A DNA stretch of 7,348 bases from Anaerolineae bacterium. GTDB taxonomy: Bacteria; Chloroflexota; Anaerolineae; Aggregatilineales; UBA3940. The stretch covers positions 1 to 7,348 of the forward strand of contig JAFGNO010000166.1 of NCBI GenBank assembly GCA_016926985.1, read 5' to 3'. This document shows, in pieces, positions 5,596 through 7,348 of this stretch; within the stretch, counting starts at the first letter, position 1, and each line of letters starts with the position of its first letter. The position numbers and the translations under genes were made by a program. The notes under the pieces are model-generated. The model did not search any database. It was not told the origin of the DNA and was given only the letters and a program-made list of their open reading frames with translations.

Positions 5596-5618
5596 TATCC
5601 CGATTCCCTGTCTCGCAG

Positions 5619-6716
5619 CTACCCTGCGTGATGCAGCCCAGCACGTTCCAGCGCGAGATCGACAATGGTGTTGATCAACTGCTCATACGACCAGCCGGCG
5701 ACCTTCGCCTCGACACACAGGTCGCTGTAATGGGGGTTCAGCCCCGGCAGCGGGTTGATCTCCAGCACGTAGGGCAAATTACCCTCCTCCGCCGACAGCC
5801 TGAAATCCACCCGCGCCACATCATCACAGCCGGTCACCCGGAAAACCGCCGCGGCGATCAGGTAAAGCTGCTGGACAAGGGCTTCATCCAGCGGCGCCGG
5901 GCACAGCCAGCGGAAATCCTCCGCCAGCTCAACCTTGATCCGGTTGGTATAGATCATCGCTTCTGATTCGTCATAGGCGCCCAGGTCGACCTCCAGCGGC
6001 GGGAAGAAGATCAGCTCCTCTGGCAGCATATGCGGCGCGGTCCGGTCGTTCAGCCGGCGGGCGGCGGTCGGCTTCAGGTTCCCCACAATACCCACTGTAA
6101 TTTCCCGCCCGTCAATGAACCGCTCGCACAGGATCGGCTGGTTATAGCGCTGGAGCTGCCTGCCGACCTGTTCGCGCAGTTCCGCCACCGTCCGCACCAC
6201 GCTCTCGGCGCTCACGCCCATCCCGGTCCCCTCGCGGCTGGGTTTGACAAACATCGGGAATTTCAGCTCTTCCTGTGCATCAAGCAGGTCCTCGTCAATC
6301 GGCTCATCGGCCCGGCTGAAGACCTGGAACTCCGGCGTGGGCAGCCCGTGATAGGCCAGCACCCGCTTGGTCATCGGTTTGTCCAGTGCCAGCGCCAGCG
6401 TCATCACCTTGCTGCCGGTGTAGGGAATGCGGAGCATCTCCAGGATGGCCGGAATCTGCGCCTCGCGCCCATCGCCATAATGCCCTTCAGCGATGTTGAA
6501 ACACAGGTCGGGCCTGTACTCGTTGAGGCGGTCAATCAGGCAGAATGGCGGGACAATCTGCGCCTCAAAAAAGGCTGCTTCGTGCCCGCCGCTCTCCAGC
6601 GCCTCGATGATGTAGTTGATGGTTTTAGGGCTGTCGAGGTCATCCCACTGATCCTGCGACATGCCCTCCCACTCCGGTGCGTTGTCTTTCAGATTGACCA
6701 GTACGGCAATTTTCAT
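5619..6716 (-). CDS. D-Ala-D-Ala-ligase-like ATP-grasp enzyme (365 aa)
   Basis: ATP-grasp ligases activate a carboxylate with ATP and join it to an amine or similar nucleophile. The order of motifs follows the Ddl group: an N-terminal Rossmann-like part (MKIAVLVNLK), the stretch around NIAEGHYGDGREAQ (74-87) running into IPYTGS (97-102), the ATP-binding Lys158 with the flexible glycine loop (REGTGMG, 161-167), REITVGIV (204-211), and the Mg-binding Asp304 (RVDFRL), Glu319 and Asn321 (LEINPLPGLNP). The length of 365 is close to Ddl enzymes. However, the NIAEG...GREAQ and NPLPGLNP stretches differ from the usual EDG-x-x-QG and NTLPG of true Ddl, so cell-wall D-Ala-D-Ala synthesis should not be assumed; another dipeptide or amino-acid ligation is equally possible. 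The ATG at 6716 has GGGAG four nt upstream. It follows the FHA gene by 29 nt, so the two are probably co-transcribed. Confidence 0.88.
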   Translation of the reverse strand: MKIAVLVNLKDNAPEWEGMSQDQWDDLDSPKTINYIIEALESGGHEAAFFEAQIVPPFCLIDRLNEYRPDLCFNIAEGHYGDGREAQIPAILEMLRIPYTGSKVMTLALALDKPMTKRVLAYHGLPTPEFQVFSRADEPIDEDLLDAQEELKFPMFVKPSREGTGMGVSAESVVRTVAELREQVGRQLQRYNQPILCERFIDGREITVGIVGNLKPTAARRLNDRTAPHMLPEELIFFPPLEVDLGAYDESEAMIYTNRIKVELAEDFRWLCPAPLDEALVQQLYLIAAAVFRVTGCDDVARVDFRLSAEEGNLPYVLEINPLPGLNPHYSDLCVEAKVAGWSYEQLINTIVDLALERAGLHHAG

Positions 6717-6745
6717 CCTCTCTCCCTGATAGAGTCTCCACCGCG

Positions 6746-7246
6746 CTACTTGAAGTAAATATGCAGCACCATCTTGCCCAGGCGGATCACGTCCCCATCG
6801 TGCAGGGTAAACGGCACGTTGGGAGTAACCGGTTGCTCATTCACAAAAGTCCCGTTGCGGCTGTCGAGGTCAATGATCGCCAGCGTCCCTTTGTCCAGGT
6901 CGTGGTGCAGCGCGGCATGGCGTCGCGATACGCCCTGTTTCGCCGCCCCATATTTCCCCAGGTCCAGGTTGATAACCTGGCTTCCCCCGCTCCGCCCGAT
7001 CACATACTCACCGGTTGGCTCGGCGATGATAGGCTGCTTCTCGCCTTTAATGTAGATCACCACCAGTTTGCGCCCGGCGAAGGTGTCAGTGCCATAGCCT
7101 GCCAGGACGGCGTTATACAGGTCAGCCCCCAGGTCGGTCACCATTGTCTCGTGCGTGTCCGTTTCGAGCTTGTGCCCGCACTTCTCACATACTTCAGCTA
7201 TTTCCGGGTTTTCATGCCCGCATTCCGGGCAGATTTTTTTTGCCAT
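6746..7246 (-). CDS. Zinc-ribbon and FHA domain protein (166 aa)
   Basis: FHA domains bind phosphothreonine peptides and connect Ser/Thr kinases to targets. The N-terminus is a four-cysteine zinc ribbon with Cys6/Cys9 (CPECGH) and Cys20/Cys23 (CEKCGH). A Thr-rich linker follows (29-55), including ETMVTD at 33-38. The FHA domain spans about 60-164 and has its phosphopeptide-binding residues: GR at 84-85, SRRH at 107-110 and SRNGTFVN at 129-136. There is no membrane segment, so it is cytosolic. The arrangement of a threonine motif before an FHA domain recalls the actinobacterial regulators GarA and OdhI, whose ETT threonines are phosphorylated and then bound by their own FHA domain; that parallel is inference. 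I use the ATG at 7246 (MAKKICPE) because the predicted transcription start near 7276 coincides with the longer GTG at 7276; an ATG at 7258 is also possible. Its ribosome site is weak. It is first in the pair with the ATP-grasp gene. Confidence 0.9.
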   Translation of the reverse strand: MAKKICPECGHENPEIAEVCEKCGHKLETDTHETMVTDLGADLYNAVLAGYGTDTFAGRKLVVIYIKGEKQPIIAEPTGEYVIGRSGGSQVINLDLGKYGAAKQGVSRRHAALHHDLDKGTLAIIDLDSRNGTFVNEQPVTPNVPFTLHDGDVIRLGKMVLHIYFK

Positions 7247-7282
7247 GCTGCCGTCCATTTCCGCATGTTCAGCCACTCTTCA

Positions 7283-7311
7283 ATTATAACCCCGAAAATT
7301 CCTGAGGGTAA
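7283..7311 (-). promoter_or_regulatory. Probable promoter of the FHA/ATP-grasp operon
   Basis: A perfect TATAAT (7283-7288) has a weak -35 TTACCC (7306-7311) 17 bp upstream. A perfect TTGACA (7329-7334) lies a further 17 bp upstream, with only a poor -10 of its own (TACCCT at 18-bp spacing), so two overlapping promoters are possible. The predicted start near 7276 supports translation from the ATG at 7246. Confidence 0.5.
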
Positions 7312-7313
7312 GC

Positions 7314-7348
7314 ATGTACAGAAGACAGTGTCAATTGAAGCTCAGGCC
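7314..7348 (+). CDS. Possible 5' end of a divergent gene cut by the right edge
   Basis: An ATG at 7314 is preceded by GAGGGT at a normal Shine-Dalgarno distance and opens 11 codons (MYRRQCQLKLR) that reach the window edge without a stop. A plus-strand TATAAC (7285-7290) overlaps the minus-strand TATAAT, which would fit a divergent pair, but no good -35 is seen. The open stretch is too short to support a gene by itself. Confidence 0.2.
   Translation, partial: MYRRQCQLKLR

Noticed and set aside
6030..6758. A 242-codon plus-strand open frame opposite the ATP-grasp gene
   Set aside because: The minus strand has intact ATP-grasp motifs throughout; no motif is seen in this frame.
1..7348. CRISPR array, tRNA or rRNA gene, insertion sequence, phage attachment site
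   Set aside because: No regularly spaced repeats, tRNA-like cloverleaf, transposase motif or terminal inverted repeats were found on reading both strands.

Overview
The window is a run of bacterial genes, almost all on the minus strand, with a moderately high G+C composition. Three things suggest a monoderm member of the Chloroflexi (Anaerolineae-like): the Pro/Thr/Glu-rich linker after the lipobox of the lipoprotein, the membrane-linked Ser/Thr kinase fold gene, and the zinc-ribbon/FHA protein. This is inference from style and gene content, not from a marker gene. No rRNA, tRNA, CRISPR array, transposase or integrase was seen.

Layout, read right to left in the direction of most transcription. 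(1) 7246-5619: a zinc-ribbon plus FHA phosphothreonine-reader protein, then, 29 nt later, a D-Ala-D-Ala-ligase-like ATP-grasp enzyme. A perfect TATAAT lies upstream, and a strong hairpin at 5572-5595 follows the pair. (2) 5474-3236: a three-gene signalling operon. It encodes a multi-pass membrane histidine kinase and two single-domain response regulators, the last two genes overlapping by 20 nt. (3) 3151-2615: a Nudix hydrolase with an intact Nudix box and a small overlapping upstream ORF and hairpin at its start codon. (4) 2484-1795: a lipoprotein made of two homologous repeats, with a long structured leader that contains a 17-bp palindrome. (5) 1363-1728, the only well-supported plus-strand gene: a 121-residue helical protein of unknown function with a good promoter. 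(6) 1120-1: the N-terminal 373 residues of a Ser/Thr-kinase-fold protein, running off the left edge. Its catalytic HRD aspartate is asparagine and its glycine loop is degenerate, so it looks like a pseudokinase.

The common theme is signal transduction. There are two phospho-signalling styles side by side: His-Asp (kinase plus two receivers) and Ser/Thr (pseudokinase plus FHA reader). The ATP-grasp, Nudix and lipoprotein genes between them have no proven link to these circuits. The items most worth a second look are the pseudokinase, the two-repeat lipoprotein with its structured leader, the outputless HK-REC-REC operon, and the Ddl-like enzyme whose substrate is not settled.
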